This document shows positions 36,263 through 44,531 of a stretch of 64,000 nucleotides of DNA, piece after piece; within the stretch, counting starts at the first letter, position 1, and each line of letters begins with the position of its first letter. The stretch spans positions 124,001 through 188,000 of the forward strand of contig DCXL01000004.1 in assembly GCA_002328415.1 (NCBI GenBank), written 5' to 3'. This DNA comes from Micavibrio sp. UBA2137 (lineage in GTDB: Bacteria; Pseudomonadota; Alphaproteobacteria; Micavibrionales; Micavibrionaceae). The position numbers and the translations under genes were made by a program. Below the pieces are notes generated by a model. That model was not told the DNA's origin. It saw nothing but the letters and a program-made list of their open reading frames with translations, and searched no databases.

Positions 36263-38149
36263 TCAAGTGTTTTTCACATTAAAGAGGGTTTCCAGGTGAT
36301 GAATAAGGGCATTTCCTAAATCCTCGGCATTGGTAATCTTAATCGCATTTTTGTAATGACGCGTCACATCATGTCCAATCCCAATGGCACCTAATTGAAT
36401 GTCAGAGCGTGTTTCAATCCAGTTAATGACTTGCTTCAAGTCTGTTTCCAAAATGTTGGATGGATTAACAGACAAGGTTGAATCATCCACTGGCGCACCA
36501 TCAGAAATAACAATCATAATTTTGCGCGCTTCACCGCGACGTGCCAGACGGTTATAGCCCCAAACAAGTGCCTCCCCATCAATGTTTTCCTTGAGCAAGC
36601 CTTCCTTAAGCATGAGCGCGAGATTATTTTTCGAGCGGCGCCAAGGTTGGTCAGCGGATTTATAAATTATATGACGCACATCATTTAGACGCCCAGGTGT
36701 TGGTGGACGACCATTTTGAAGCCACACATCACGGGATTGTCCGCCCTTCCATGCGCGCGTGGTGTAGCCTAATATTTCAACCTTCACTTTGCACCGTTCA
36801 AGCGTGCGGGCAAGAATATCAGCACAGAGCGCCGAAATAGTAATCGGACGACCACGCATTGACCCTGAATTATCAAGCATAAGTGTGACCACAGTATCCT
36901 TAAACTCGGTTTCGCGTTCCTGTTTAAAGGTGAGGGGCACATAAGGGTTAGCAACAATGCGTGCGAGTCGTGAACTATCGAGTACGCCTTCTTCCAAATC
37001 AAATTCCCAGTGACGCATCTGACGCGCCATAAGCTGTCTTTGCAATCTGTTTGCAAGCTTTGAAATAACGCTTTGCATGGAGGTGAGCTGTTTATCCAGC
37101 AAACGGCGTAGACGCACAAGTTCAGACGGGTCGGCCAAATCACTGGCACGTACAATTTCATCAAATTGCGTTGTGTATATCTGGTAACTGGTGCCTAGTT
37201 TGTTTTCAGAAAGACCATTTTCCTCGCGACGGTGCGTTTCTTGGGTTGTGTCCTGACGCTGACCTGTTTCTTCGGTGTCTTGTGCTTCGTTTTCTTCTAA
37301 ATCGCCTGTTTGTGTTTGCTCGGCAGTGTCCTCGCTGTCTTCTTGTCCGCCATCGTCAGCCATATCATCTTGCTGGCTGCTTTGGCTTTCTTGTTGGTCT
37401 TCCTCTGGCGCACTGTCAGCTTCATCATTTTCATTGCTTGAATCGGCGTCCTCGTTTTCAGTGTCGAGACTTTGTGTGTCTTGCGCCTGTAAATAACCGA
37501 GTTTAATAAGCGCATCGCGTGCACTCTGGGCAAAGTCAGTTTGGTTTCCGAGTTTTTCAGACAAGTCTTGCAGACCGTCTTTTCCCAAGTGAGAGTCTAT
37601 CCAAGGTTCCCATAATTTTGCGACTTTTTGTGCATTTTGAGGCAATTCCGTACTTGCAAATTTACTGTAGGCCAGCATGTAAAGGGCGTCTGCGTCAGAC
37701 ACATCCTCGCGGTTCTCAATATTATCTAAACCGCGCAGGGCACTTAAGTTTTCAAGGGCGCGCGAACGATTGCTGGCAATGCCCTTAAATTGTTGCGCGC
37801 CTAATGCCTCAAAACGCGCCTGTTCCAACGCATCAAACAAGCGCGCAGCCTTATCATCAGAGGGCAGATTTGCCGCGTGTTGTTTTTTATCGTGATGGGC
37901 AATGCGCAAGGCTTCGGAATCCGTATGCGCCCGAGAAAGCGCCTTGTTTTTAACGCTTAAGGCCTCTGTTTTGTGAAGGGCAATTTGGGACGTATTGCGA
38001 AAACGGCGTTCAGTCAGTGTTGAGGTAAGGACATTTTCGGTTTCAAGGAAGTTAATATCAACATCCTTTTTCTGGGCAATGGCTTTTAATGTAGAGCGCA
38101 GCCCATCCTTAAAATGATCGTGGTCCTTTGTGGGGTGATCAGAGATCAT
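36263..38149 (-). CDS. cobT: cobaltochelatase subunit CobT
   Basis: Subunit of the aerobic CobNST chelatase that inserts cobalt into hydrogenobyrinate a,c-diamide. The 628 residues consist of an N-terminal helical domain, a long acidic Asp/Glu/Gln/Ser-rich linker (about residues 225-305), and a C-terminal VWA-like domain with the MIDAS motif DNSGSMRG and the downstream SDGAPVDDSTL. Architecture and length are typical. It follows cobS by two bases. No cobN or other cobalamin genes are in the window. Confidence 0.95.
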   Translation of the reverse strand: MISDHPTKDHDHFKDGLRSTLKAIAQKKDVDINFLETENVLTSTLTERRFRNTSQIALHKTEALSVKNKALSRAHTDSEALRIAHHDKKQHAANLPSDDKAARLFDALEQARFEALGAQQFKGIASNRSRALENLSALRGLDNIENREDVSDADALYMLAYSKFASTELPQNAQKVAKLWEPWIDSHLGKDGLQDLSEKLGNQTDFAQSARDALIKLGYLQAQDTQSLDTENEDADSSNENDEADSAPEEDQQESQSSQQDDMADDGGQEDSEDTAEQTQTGDLEENEAQDTEETGQRQDTTQETHRREENGLSENKLGTSYQIYTTQFDEIVRASDLADPSELVRLRRLLDKQLTSMQSVISKLANRLQRQLMARQMRHWEFDLEEGVLDSSRLARIVANPYVPLTFKQERETEFKDTVVTLMLDNSGSMRGRPITISALCADILARTLERCKVKVEILGYTTRAWKGGQSRDVWLQNGRPPTPGRLNDVRHIIYKSADQPWRRSKNNLALMLKEGLLKENIDGEALVWGYNRLARRGEARKIMIVISDGAPVDDSTLSVNPSNILETDLKQVINWIETRSDIQLGAIGIGHDVTRHYKNAIKITNAEDLGNALIHHLETLFNVKNT

Positions 38150-38151
38150 AT

Positions 38152-39177
38152 CTAGCCGTCTTTGAGGATATCGACACCAAAGCAGCGTTGGTAGTATTCA
38201 GCGATAATAGCGTGCTCTAGCGTGTCGCATTTATTCAGGAAGGACAGCTCAAACGCCATCTCGCGATCCTTGAAAATGCGCGTATTTTCAATCCAGCTTA
38301 AAACTGTACGCGGTGACATCACAATGGACAGGTCACCGTTTTTAAAGCCGTTGCGAATAAGATTGGCCAATTGCACCATGGCGGCTACCTCGGCCTTGCC
38401 TTCAGCATTATTAAGGTCAGGATTTTTAGAGAGCATAATGCCAATCTCATCCTCGGCGGGCAGGTAATTGAGCACGCTCACAATGTTCCAGCGGTCCATT
38501 TGCCCTTGGTTGAGTTGTTGTGTTCCGTGATAAAGTCCTGTTGTGTCGCCAAGGCCAACCGTGTTAGACGTGGCAAATAAACGGAAGGCGGGGTGAGGGC
38601 GAATAACCACATTCTGATCAAGCAGTGTTAAGCGACCTTCGGCCTCAAGTACACGCTGAATAACAAACATAACATCAGGGCGGCCAGCATCATATTCATC
38701 AAAAACAAGTGCAACAGGGTTTTGTAATGCCCAAGGAAGTAAGCCCTGCTTATATTCGGTGATCTGTTTACCTTCACGTAGGACAATCATGTCCTTACCT
38801 AGCAAATCAAGGCGGGAGACGTGAGAATCCAAATTGATACGCACGCACGGCCAATTTAGACGGGCTGCAACCTGTTCAATATGTGTTGATTTCCCTGTCC
38901 CGTGATAGCCCTGAACCATCACGCGTCGGTTGTGCGAAAAGCCAGCCAAGATGGCAAGGGTTGTATCCTTGTCAAATTGATAAGTTGGGTCAATGGCAGG
39001 AATATTGGGCGTTGTGTCATCTAGAAAGCCAGGGACCTGAAAATCCTCTTTCAAATCGAGGCCAAAAGTCTCATTCACCGAAAACTTTGTATCAGGAATG
39101 GATTTATACTTCCCCGTTGTCTGAAGTTGAGTGACGTCAAAAGAAGCTGCAATGGGTTCGTTATCGTTTTTGGACAT
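38152..39177 (-). CDS. cobS: cobaltochelatase subunit CobS
   Basis: AAA+ ATPase (MoxR-like) that partners CobT to drive cobalt insertion by CobN. The 341 residues include Walker A QGYHGTGKSTHIEQ, Walker B ALVFDEYDAGRPDVMF and the sensor region FRLFATSNTVGLGDTTGLYHG. The order DnaJ-like, cobS, cobT is conserved in alphaproteobacteria whether or not a full cobalamin pathway exists. Confidence 0.95.
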   Translation of the reverse strand: MSKNDNEPIAASFDVTQLQTTGKYKSIPDTKFSVNETFGLDLKEDFQVPGFLDDTTPNIPAIDPTYQFDKDTTLAILAGFSHNRRVMVQGYHGTGKSTHIEQVAARLNWPCVRINLDSHVSRLDLLGKDMIVLREGKQITEYKQGLLPWALQNPVALVFDEYDAGRPDVMFVIQRVLEAEGRLTLLDQNVVIRPHPAFRLFATSNTVGLGDTTGLYHGTQQLNQGQMDRWNIVSVLNYLPAEDEIGIMLSKNPDLNNAEGKAEVAAMVQLANLIRNGFKNGDLSIVMSPRTVLSWIENTRIFKDREMAFELSFLNKCDTLEHAIIAEYYQRCFGVDILKDG

Positions 39178-39226
39178 AGGTTTTGTTTTCTAATTTTTTG
39201 AATATTAAAATTTACTATTGTTAATT

Positions 39227-39844
39227 TTAGGCGCGTTGTAAATCCTCGTATGAGGCGAAGGCAACCTTGAGAAGCGTGTAAGACATATTGATTTTCTTGA
39301 TTTTCTCTTCGGCAGCGCTGTCATTGGGATTAAAATCAGGGTGATATTTTTTCACCAATTGCTTGTACTGCTTTTTAACTTCATCAAACGTAACAGGTGG
39401 GGCAAGACCAAGAAAGGCTATTGCCTCCATCTCAGGTGTCCCACGTAGGGCCTCAGGCACATAATGGCTGTCGCCTTTTGATTTACCATCGGGCGCATGT
39501 CCATCACGGAAAATCTGACTTTTCTGATAAAGGGATTCTTCCAGATTATCAAAGTCACGGTATTTCCAGGTTGGACGATCGCCATACCAGTCTTTTAGAA
39601 TTTGTTCACGCACTTCGCTTTCATTCATGCCTTCAAAGAAATTCCAGGCCTTGTTGTACTCGCGCACATGCTCCAGACAAAATTCATGGTATTCGTTCAA
39701 CCCACGATGCTTTGGCGCACGATATTCGCCCTGATTATCACAACCAGGCATATCACAAAGCGTGTCTGTGGCTTGGTCGTTTGCACCTTTATTTGAGCCG
39801 TTGTCAAAATCAGGTGAATTGGGTTTTAATTTAATCGTAGGCAT
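39227..39844 (-). CDS. J-domain protein (DnaJ-like)
   Basis: A 205-residue protein whose J domain is at the C-terminus (about residues 145-203), with VKKQYKQLVKKYHPDFNPND carrying the HPD tripeptide that stimulates DnaK ATPase. The N-terminal part has CDMPGCDNQGEYRAP and an EFCLEHVREYNKAWNFFEGM segment; the cysteines with the downstream Cys-His could bind zinc. It is the standard neighbour of cobS and, divergently, of bolA. Probably a specialised co-chaperone; clients are unknown. Confidence 0.9.
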   Translation of the reverse strand: MPTIKLKPNSPDFDNGSNKGANDQATDTLCDMPGCDNQGEYRAPKHRGLNEYHEFCLEHVREYNKAWNFFEGMNESEVREQILKDWYGDRPTWKYRDFDNLEESLYQKSQIFRDGHAPDGKSKGDSHYVPEALRGTPEMEAIAFLGLAPPVTFDEVKKQYKQLVKKYHPDFNPNDSAAEEKIKKINMSYTLLKVAFASYEDLQRA

Positions 39845-39949
39845 AAATTCCAGTTTACTCTAAAATACGGGCTAACCCCATAAAAATGTGGCGCTATAAC
39901 AGTTAAACTATGACTTTTTTAAACAACCTCAAGCCAAAATTTGTGTCTT

Positions 39950-40216
39950 ATGTCTTTCCACGCACGCATTGAGCAAAGATTAACGGAAAAATTCGGTAAA
40001 GGGGCGTTTACCTTGAAGAATAAAAGCCATCTTCATGAAGGTCATGCGGGTCATGATGGCAGTGGCGATTCTCATTTTTTAATTTTTTTAGATAAGAATG
40101 CAGTACAAAATCTTTCACGTATTGAATGCCACCGTATGATAAATGTGCTCTTGGATGATTTTTATAAAGAAGGTTTGCATTCCGTATCTTTGCGCCTAGT
40201 TGACGGTGTGCAGTAA
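39950..40216 (+). CDS. BolA-family protein
   Basis: An 88-residue protein of the BolA/YrbA fold, which usually works with monothiol glutaredoxins in iron handling or as a regulator. Features are the N-terminal helix ARIEQRLTEKFG, the strand with NKSHLHEGHAGHDGSGDSHF containing the His cluster, and the C-terminal helix INVLLDDFYKEGLHSVSLRL. The invariant downstream His is in ECHRMIN. The ATG at 39950 gives the conserved N-terminus. Divergent from the J-domain gene, a conserved arrangement. Confidence 0.92.
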   Translation: MSFHARIEQRLTEKFGKGAFTLKNKSHLHEGHAGHDGSGDSHFLIFLDKNAVQNLSRIECHRMINVLLDDFYKEGLHSVSLRLVDGVQ

Positions 40217-40329
40217 TACACCATTAGGTTGTTTTATTTATATAATCAATTCTCTTTAGGTTGCATTATCTTTTCCTTATGTGCTATTTGTATATCAATA
40301 AATATAAATATAGATGTGGGGATAATTTT

Positions 40330-40761
40330 ATGACTTCAAAAAAAAGCAATAAAACTGAATCCGACTTTAGCGCTTCGGCACAGTTGAATAATTTTAAATC
40401 AAGCCTTCCGCAGGAACTAAATGAGAATAATGCAAAAAGCTCTTTGGTGAGTAAAAACATTATGATCGGCAAACGTAGAACCTCTGTACGCCTTGAGCCT
40501 GAGATGTGGTTGTCATTAAAAGACATTGCACGTAGGGAAAAATGCACGCTCAATGACGTGTGTACGCTTGTTTATTTGTGTAAGAAAGAAGCAACATCAC
40601 TTACGGCCGCAATTCATGTCTTTCTGATGCTGTATTACAAGACCGCAGCAACCGAGGAGGGGCATTTAAAGGCCAACCACGGCAGCTACCACAACATGCG
40701 CGCTCGTGTAAATAATGCGGTTATCCGCTCTAGCGCGTCAGTCTCGGAAAATGTGAATTGA
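40330..40761 (+). CDS. ribbon-helix-helix (RHH_4-like) protein
   Basis: A 143-residue protein with a polar, probably disordered N-terminal 60 residues and a C-terminal DNA-binding-like ribbon-helix-helix segment, KRRTSVRLEPEMWLSLKDIA, continuing REKCTLNDVCTLV and an extra helix TAAIHVFLMLYY. The pattern resembles the RHH_4 domain of alphaproteobacterial aryl-sulfate or short regulatory proteins. No antitoxin or toxin partner is adjacent. The ATG at 40330 has GGGGA about eight bases upstream. The preceding 110 bases are very AT-rich. Confidence 0.8.
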   Translation: MTSKKSNKTESDFSASAQLNNFKSSLPQELNENNAKSSLVSKNIMIGKRRTSVRLEPEMWLSLKDIARREKCTLNDVCTLVYLCKKEATSLTAAIHVFLMLYYKTAATEEGHLKANHGSYHNMRARVNNAVIRSSASVSENVN

Positions 40762-40776
40762 GGAAATTCGTAGTTG

Positions 40777-41721
40777 TTAAAGGTTACGACCCATATCCAA
40801 GAACTTCTGCTCGCGTTGTTCAAGTAGCTTGTCTCTTGGTAAAGCTTTCAACTCTCTCAACGATTCCAGAATTTTGGTTTGTGTACGCTTTATAGTCTTT
40901 TCAGCCTGTCTGTGCGCTCCGCCCATTGGTTCTTTAATAATGTCATCAATCAGCCCCAGCTTAAGCATATCCTCTGATGTCAGCTTCAAGGCTGAGGAGG
41001 CGTCCTGTGCATAATCGGCGCTTCTCCATAAAATAGAGGCGCAACCCTCTGGTGAAATAACAGAATAAACGGAATGTTCCAACATGAACACCTTATCAGC
41101 TGCGGCAATGGCAATCGCACCACCTGAACCACCTTCACCAATAATAACGGAAATAAAAGGTGTTTCCACGGAAAGACATGTTTCAATAGAGCGCGCAATC
41201 GCCTCTGACTGACCGCGTTCTTCAGCTCCAAGCCCAGGATAGGCGCCAGCCGTATCAACAAGGGAGATAATAGGAAGATCAAATTGCTCGGCCATGCGCA
41301 TCAGGCGTTGTGCCTTACGGTAGCCTTCAGGGCGTGCCATACCAAAATTATGGCGGATACGCTCATTTGTTTCACGCCCTTTTTCATGACCCATAATGAC
41401 AACGCTTTGGCCTTCGAAGCGCCCAATACCCCCAATGAGGGCTTCATCCTCACCAAACTGACGGTCGCCAGCAAGAGGTGTAAAATCCTCTATCATCTGT
41501 TCGACATAGTCTTTGAAATGAGGGCGTTGTGGATGGCGTGCAACTTTTACACGTTGTGCCGGTGTCAGCTTAGAATAGGTTGACACCAAAAGGCGCTGTA
41601 TTTTGTTTTGCATACGGTCAATCTCTTCAGAGATGTTCATACCGCTGTCGTTGCTACTAACCTTGCGCAGTTCGACGATCTTATTTTCAAGTTCCAGTAC
41701 GGGCTTTTCGAAATCAAGCAT
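40777..41721 (-). CDS. accA: acetyl-CoA carboxylase carboxyltransferase subunit alpha
   Basis: With AccD transfers carboxyl from biotin to acetyl-CoA, giving malonyl-CoA for fatty acid synthesis. The 314 residues begin with LDFEKPVLELENKIVELRK and contain the crotonase-like core VIMGHEKGRETNERIRHNFG, DTAGAYPGLGAEERGQSEAI and IGEGGSGGAIAIAAAD, then SPEGCASILWR. It is separated from upstream xerD by a strong terminator. accD is not in the window. Confidence 0.97.
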   Translation of the reverse strand: MLDFEKPVLELENKIVELRKVSSNDSGMNISEEIDRMQNKIQRLLVSTYSKLTPAQRVKVARHPQRPHFKDYVEQMIEDFTPLAGDRQFGEDEALIGGIGRFEGQSVVIMGHEKGRETNERIRHNFGMARPEGYRKAQRLMRMAEQFDLPIISLVDTAGAYPGLGAEERGQSEAIARSIETCLSVETPFISVIIGEGGSGGAIAIAAADKVFMLEHSVYSVISPEGCASILWRSADYAQDASSALKLTSEDMLKLGLIDDIIKEPMGGAHRQAEKTIKRTQTKILESLRELKALPRDKLLEQREQKFLDMGRNL

Positions 41722-41792
41722 ACGTGTTTTGTCCTCAATTATTAAAGATAGGAAATGATTAGCATGAGTGCGCAGAGAAATAAAGTGAAAGC

Positions 41793-41832
41793 AAAAAATT
41801 AAGGCAGGTCATACAAACGAAACCTGCCTTAA
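41793..41832 (-). terminator. Rho-independent terminator after xerD
   Basis: TTAAGGCAGGT (41799-41809) pairs perfectly with ACCTGCCTTAA (41822-41832), an 11-bp stem with a 12-base loop. On the minus strand it is followed by a T6 run (41793-41798), 22 bases after the xerD stop. Confidence 0.9.
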
Positions 41833-41854
41833 TATTAATTTCTAGCTGACAAAC

Positions 41855-42847
41855 TTAAGAAGCGTTTGATTTCTTTGCCAAGGGATGATTTTCCTCGACA
41901 GTTTTGCCTTTTTGTTCATCAATAATATGAGTGTACACTTGTGTTGTGGCAATGTCTGCGTGACCAAGCATTTTCTGTACAGAGCGCAAGTCAGCACCAT
42001 TTTTCAATAGATGTGTCGCAAAAGCATGACGTAGGATATGCGGGCTAACCTTGCCATCTTCCATACCTGCACGCTCGGACAAATCTTTCAAAAGCTGTGC
42101 AAAACGCTGACGTGTTAGGTGACCTTTGACAGATGTTTTTGAAGGGAACAACCATTGTGCTTGTGTCCCTTTGTCATCTTCACCAACAAATTTACCACGG
42201 ACGTTCAGGTAATCCTGAATAGCGCGCTGTGCAGATGTTGAAACGGGCACCATACGCTCATGTCCACCTTTACCTTCAACCATTAGGAACTGTTCGTTCT
42301 CACCAATTGCTGAAAGTGGAAGACCAACAAGTTCAGAAACACGCAAACCTGTTGCGTAAATCATCTCTAGCAAGCAAACCAAACGGACGCTTTCAGGTGT
42401 GTTGCCTTCACCAGCAGTTGAAATCAGAAGATCAACTTCACCTTCAGTCAGCGTTTTTGGCAATGTGCGTTTTTGTTTCGGGCTTTCGATTGTTGCAGTT
42501 GGATCGTCATTGATAACATTTTCTGAAATCATAAAACGATAGAACTGGCGCAATGCTGATAAACGACGTGCAATTGTACGGTTGGCAATATTTCCAGACT
42601 TTGCGCCTTTTGTATGCGAGCGCTGTGCCAATTCTTTCAAATAGGCCTTAATGTCAGACGTTGTTGCTTTTTCAACTTCTTTACCTTGTTCGTCACGAAG
42701 CCACACGCTGTAATCAGCAAGGTCACGCCAATAGGCCTGACGTGTGTTCAACGCAGCACCACGTTCTGTCAAAAGCATCTCAATGAAGCTGTCTACCCAT
42801 TTTGACAGTTCGGGTTTTTCTAGTGGTGGGCGACCTGGTCTAGCCAT
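41855..42847 (-). CDS. xerD: tyrosine recombinase XerD
   Basis: Chromosome-dimer resolution recombinase acting at dif with XerC under FtsK control. The 330 residues comprise the SAM-like N-terminal core-binding domain and the catalytic domain with Arg in TGLRVSELVGLP, HxxR in SPHILRHAFATHLL, His in LGHADIATTQ and the nucleophile Tyr in VYTHI. The N-terminus is about 25-30 residues longer than typical XerD. No attachment site, integrase partner or phage genes are near, so a housekeeping role is favoured over an integrase. It has its own promoter-like sequence and terminator. Confidence 0.92.
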   Translation of the reverse strand: MARPGRPPLEKPELSKWVDSFIEMLLTERGAALNTRQAYWRDLADYSVWLRDEQGKEVEKATTSDIKAYLKELAQRSHTKGAKSGNIANRTIARRLSALRQFYRFMISENVINDDPTATIESPKQKRTLPKTLTEGEVDLLISTAGEGNTPESVRLVCLLEMIYATGLRVSELVGLPLSAIGENEQFLMVEGKGGHERMVPVSTSAQRAIQDYLNVRGKFVGEDDKGTQAQWLFPSKTSVKGHLTRQRFAQLLKDLSERAGMEDGKVSPHILRHAFATHLLKNGADLRSVQKMLGHADIATTQVYTHIIDEQKGKTVEENHPLAKKSNAS

Positions 42848-42906
42848 TTTCGTACTCCTTATTAATTACGTACAAATCAATTAAATTTTTAAAACTCATA
42901 AACTCG

Positions 42907-42952
42907 TTTTAGAAGCGGAAAACAGCGACTCGAAGCTGTCCCATTTCTAAAA
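42907..42952 (-). promoter_or_regulatory. bipartite hairpin in the probable xerD leader
   Basis: An outer 8-bp perfect stem TTTTAGAA (42907-42914) with TTCTAAAA (42945-42952) encloses an inner 5-bp stem ACAGC (42922-42926) with GCTGT (42935-42939) and an 8-base loop. If the predicted promoter is used, the structure lies at the very 5' end of the xerD mRNA. It has no T run, so it is not a simple terminator. Confidence 0.4.
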
Positions 42953-42966
42953 AGAACACCATAGGC

Positions 42967-42993
42967 ATTACATAATAAATAGGGGGGTGTCAA
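42967..42993 (-). promoter_or_regulatory. predicted sigma-70-type promoter for xerD
   Basis: On the minus strand TTGACA (42988-42993) is a perfect -35 and TGTAAT (42967-42972) a five-of-six -10, with a 15-base spacer. Transcription would start near 42960, leaving a leader of about 110 bases before the xerD ATG. Confidence 0.45.
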
Positions 42994-43259
42994 GCAAAAT
43001 TTATTTTCATAATCATGAAATTTTTTTATAAAAAGCGTGTTTTCAGGGCATGCAATATTAAACATAATAATTTAATAAGTTAAAATTATCTTTTTGGCAA
43101 AGTTGCTAAAAAAGCAAGTTTTCGTGGAAAGAATCATTTTTTTCTAGATTCTCTCATATCAAAACTTCGACAGGTGTGATTCAGATTGCATTTTATCAGG
43201 TGAAATGGGATAAACAGAAAAAATAAATGGTATATAAATTTAAACGAACTTAATCCCTT

Positions 43260-44519
43260 ATGATTCTTATTACATGTGCAATTATTTTTGTACTGATTCT
43301 CCTTTCTGCATTCTTTTCTGGTTCTGAAACGGCATTTACCGCTGTTTCTGCTGCGCGTTTGCGTGCTGCTGAGCATAATGGTGACACGCGTGCCACGCCC
43401 GTTCTAGAGATTTTGGATAAGAAAGAGAAAATGATTGGCGCGCTTCTTCTTGGAAATAACCTTGTCAATATCTTGGCCTCGGCCTTGGCCACAAGTGTTT
43501 TTATCAAGATTTTCGGCGAAGCAGGTGTTGTCTATGCCACGCTTGTTATGACTTTATTAGTTCTTATTTTTGCTGAAGTGTTGCCAAAGACGTTTGCTCT
43601 GCATCATGCCTCGGGCATGACACGCCTGATTGCGCCTATTATTAAACTCCTAATAATAGTGCTTTCACCCATTACACAGATGATTGCCTTTATCGTTAGA
43701 CGCACATTACGTGTTCTTGGCGCAGATATCTCGCGTGTGGCAAGTGGAGCACACGTGGAGCTTTTGCGTGGTGCGATTGAATTGCATGATGGCGAAGAGG
43801 AAGAGGTGCAAACACAACGTGCTATGCTGCGTTCCATTCTCGACTTGGCGGAAATCGAAGTTGAGGAAATTATGACGCACCGCAAGAATGTGGAGATGAT
43901 TAATCTTCAGGAAGATGAAGACACAATCGTTATGCAAGTACTTAACAGCCAATATACACGCCATCCAATTTTTGATGGTGATCAAGACAATATTATTGGC
44001 GTGCTTCATTCAAAGGCACTTCTGCGTGCTTTGCAAGAAAGCAAGGGCGGCACCGAGGGGTTGAATTTCAGAGAATTGGCAACAGACCCGTGGTTTATTC
44101 CAGACGCAACGCATCTCTATGCCCAATTACAGGCCTTTAAACAGCGCCGTGAGCATTTTGCTGTCGTGGTCGATGAATATGGAAGTTTTCTTGGGATTGT
44201 AACGCTTGAGGATATTTTAGAAGAAATTGTTGGCGAAATTGACGACGAGCATGACGTGGCGGTTACTGGTGTGCGCGTTGATACTGATGGTAGCATTTTA
44301 GCGCAGGGTACAGTAACCATTCGAGACCTTAATCGTGAATTTAACTGGAAGCTGCCAGATGATGAGGATTACGCAACGATTGCGGGTCTTCTTCTTTATG
44401 AATCGCAAACTGTGCCTGATGCAGGGCAATCCTTCATTTTTCATGGATTCAGATTTAACATTCTGCGCAAGACTGGTAATCAGATTGCGCTCATTCGCAT
44501 GAAGCAGTTGGAAGAATAA
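43260..44519 (+). CDS. CorC/HlyC (CNNM-type) membrane protein
   Basis: A 419-residue integral membrane protein with a DUF21 domain (four helices, about residues 1-185, beginning with the FSGSETAFTAVSAARLRA motif), a CBS pair (about 200-330, HRKNVEMINLQEDED and FAVVVDEYGSFLGIVTLEDILEEIVGEI) and a C-terminal CorC_HlyC domain. Bacterial relatives export or sense Mg2+ and divalent cations; haemolysin naming is historical. In this window MgtE handles Mg2+ entry, so an efflux role is plausible. Convergent with secA, 12 bases apart. Confidence 0.9.
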   Translation: MILITCAIIFVLILLSAFFSGSETAFTAVSAARLRAAEHNGDTRATPVLEILDKKEKMIGALLLGNNLVNILASALATSVFIKIFGEAGVVYATLVMTLLVLIFAEVLPKTFALHHASGMTRLIAPIIKLLIIVLSPITQMIAFIVRRTLRVLGADISRVASGAHVELLRGAIELHDGEEEEVQTQRAMLRSILDLAEIEVEEIMTHRKNVEMINLQEDEDTIVMQVLNSQYTRHPIFDGDQDNIIGVLHSKALLRALQESKGGTEGLNFRELATDPWFIPDATHLYAQLQAFKQRREHFAVVVDEYGSFLGIVTLEDILEEIVGEIDDEHDVAVTGVRVDTDGSILAQGTVTIRDLNREFNWKLPDDEDYATIAGLLLYESQTVPDAGQSFIFHGFRFNILRKTGNQIALIRMKQLEE

Positions 44520-44531
44520 GAAGAGTTTCTC

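Larger units (their letters stand above)
42848..43259. other. 412-base AT-rich intergenic region between divergent xerD and the CorC-like gene
   Basis: No coding frame is convincing. It contains a promoter-like TTGACA/TGTAAT pair and a bipartite hairpin on the xerD side, several short AT-rich inverted repeats, for example AGAATC with GATTCT at about 43131-43153, and close to the plus-strand gene a TATATAAATTTAAA stretch that may hold its promoter. A paired TTAA with six-base spacing near 43240 is one base short of a CtrA site. Confidence 0.7.

Noticed and set aside
36222..36275. GTGAAAAA/TTTTTCAC inverted repeat after cobT
   Set aside because: The stem is almost all A-T with an 18-base loop and overlaps the cobT end; too weak to call a terminator.
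37171..37506. Cys/Leu-rich plus-strand frame of 111 codons
   Set aside because: It is the antisense of the acidic linker of CobT, whose biased codons keep other frames open.
41855..42847. xerD as an integrase of a mobile element
   Set aside because: No attachment repeats, phage or transfer genes are near, and the sequence fits housekeeping XerD.
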